Notes under the pieces: model-generated
Database searches by the model: none
Told to the model about the DNA's origin: nothing
What the model saw: only the letters and a program-made list of their open reading frames with translations
Shown: in pieces, positions 6,970-7,688 of the stretch
How positions within the stretch are numbered: position 1 is the stretch's first letter
Layout of the letters: every line of letters starts with the position of its first letter
Assembly: GCA_938091475.1 (NCBI GenBank)
Contig: CALLJI010000080.1
Location: 1 to 7,688, forward strand
Direction: 5' to 3'
From: an uncultured Caldimicrobium sp.
GTDB lineage: Bacteria; Desulfobacterota; Thermodesulfobacteria; Thermodesulfobacteriales; Thermodesulfobacteriaceae
Length of the DNA stretch: 7,688 nucleotides
Program-made: the position numbers and the translations under genes

Positions 6970-7556
6970 TTTAGACTCCTCCCTTTAATTTGTTCTATGA
7001 AATTTTTAACTAGTCTTTTTTGATCCTCAGGGGTAAGATTTTTTTTCAAAAGTTCCTCTGCTAATTTTACAGACTCCTTAGCAAGCTCAATTCTCAAAAG
7101 ATCTTTAGCCTTTTCCATCTCCTGAGCAATATATACTTGAACTTGCTCGCGAATCCGTTCAGCCTGGAGCTTAGCTTCCTCTATAATTTTCTCTTTTTCC
7201 TTGAGACCCTGCTCCACATAATTCTGATATATAGCTTCTGCTTCTGCCTTAAGATTTTTTATCTTTTCCTGCAGCTCTAAATATTTGGCTTCTGCCTCTT
7301 TTTTCCTTGCCAAGAGTTCTTCATATTCTTTTACCAAGTTCTCCTTTCTACTAACGAAAAAATTAACCATAGGTTTTCTTAGCAACTTATACAAAAGAAT
7401 TGTCAAAACTAAAAAATTAACGGTCCACCAAATAAGATTTTTAATTTGCGAAGGGGTAACTCCGTGCTCTCCAGCCTCGGTGGCAGAGTATAAATCTATA
7501 TAAGAAATTAAAAGAAAAACCCCCACTACTAACCAAAATCTAAAAGGAAATTTCAT
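6966..7556 (-). CDS. atpF: F1Fo ATP synthase subunit b with signal-peptide-like N-terminus
   Basis: Subunit b is the membrane-anchored peripheral stalk. The 196-residue protein has two hydrophobic segments. The first (about 8-21, after MKFPFR) looks like a signal peptide, with possible processing around the YSATEA region (23-28). The second is the true membrane anchor (about 40-59, beginning NLIWWTVNFLVL), followed by the basic RKP. From about residue 65 the protein is a long charged coiled coil rich in Lys, Glu and Ala, ending in AEELLKKNLTPEDQKRLVKNF, which contacts delta. Signal-bearing b subunits beside a b' gene are known from Deltaproteobacteria-type operons. The ATG overlaps the b' stop as ATGA and is preceded by GGGAGGAAGGT. 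Confidence 0.95.
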   Translation of the reverse strand: MKFPFRFWLVVGVFLLISYIDLYSATEAGEHGVTPSQIKNLIWWTVNFLVLTILLYKLLRKPMVNFFVSRKENLVKEYEELLARKKEAEAKYLELQEKIKNLKAEAEAIYQNYVEQGLKEKEKIIEEAKLQAERIREQVQVYIAQEMEKAKDLLRIELAKESVKLAEELLKKNLTPEDQKRLVKNFIEQIKGRSLN

Positions 7557-7688
7557 ACCTTCCTCCCAAGGAGCTTTTCAGAAATTAATTGAGCAAAAAC
7601 TTCTTTTTGAGCCATTAATTCTTCTCTTAATCTTTCAAACTCTCTCTTAAAGGCGTTTTCCCATTCCCTTTTCTGAGCCTCTACCTCT
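7553..7688 (-). CDS. atpF': C-terminal end of a second F-type ATP synthase b-type subunit (b'), partial
   Basis: An open frame enters from the right edge and ends at TGA (7555-7553), giving 44 residues after one leading base. It is a charged helix (EVEAQKREWENAFKREFERL) finishing in FAQLISEKLLGRKV, close to the AEKILGR-type ending of b and b' subunits. It is directly upstream of atpF with a 4-nt ATGA overlap, which fits the b'-b pair of Desulfobacterota-like operons. Because a complete b gene follows, this one is most simply the b' subunit that pairs with b in the peripheral stalk. Its membrane anchor and start lie outside the window. Confidence 0.85.
   Translation of the reverse strand, partial: EVEAQKREWENAFKREFERLREELMAQKEVFAQLISEKLLGRKV

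Overview
This AT-rich window is dominated by the distal part of an F-type (F1Fo) ATP synthase operon on the minus strand. Reading in the direction of transcription (high to low coordinates), it holds the C-terminal end of a first b-type subunit gene (b'), then b, delta, alpha, gamma, beta and epsilon. A 5-formyltetrahydrofolate cyclo-ligase gene follows, then a small coiled-coil protein of unknown function, then the N-terminal part of a membrane-anchored protein running off the left edge. Every gene I can support is on the minus strand.

The order b'-b-delta-alpha-gamma-beta-epsilon, with two b-type genes and a signal-peptide-like N-terminus on b, is the arrangement I associate with Desulfobacterota and Thermodesulfobacteriota-type bacteria. 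The charged, Lys/Glu/Ile-rich proteins and AT-rich DNA fit an anaerobic thermophile such as a Thermodesulfobacterium or Caldimicrobium relative. This is an inference from style and gene order, not a demonstrated identity.

Region 7688 to 2105 is a compact operon. Genes overlap by 4 nt (b'/b as ATGA, b/delta as TTGA) or are separated by 3 to 22 nt, and each start is preceded by a purine-rich Shine-Dalgarno sequence. The products form the peripheral stalk (b', b, delta), the catalytic hexamer (alpha, beta) and the rotor stalk (gamma, epsilon). The membrane subunits a and c are not in the window. Between atpC and the cyclo-ligase lies a perfect 11-bp stem-loop without a U-tract.

Region 1468 to 290 is the less ordinary part. 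The coiled-coil gene (747-1283) has its own near-consensus sigma-70 promoter and a strong Shine-Dalgarno. It is flanked by seven copies of a short GC-rich palindromic unit: six between 434 and 691, and one degraded copy at 1438-1461. Each unit reads 5'-GTAG followed by a hairpin beginning GGG(C/G). The stem interiors differ between copies but still pair. A GTAG foot beside a palindrome is the signature of REP elements mobilised by RAYT (TnpA-REP) transposases, so I interpret this as a REP-like cluster including one inverted (BIME-like) pair. I found no wholly new biological system. The REP-like cluster is the best candidate for follow-up.
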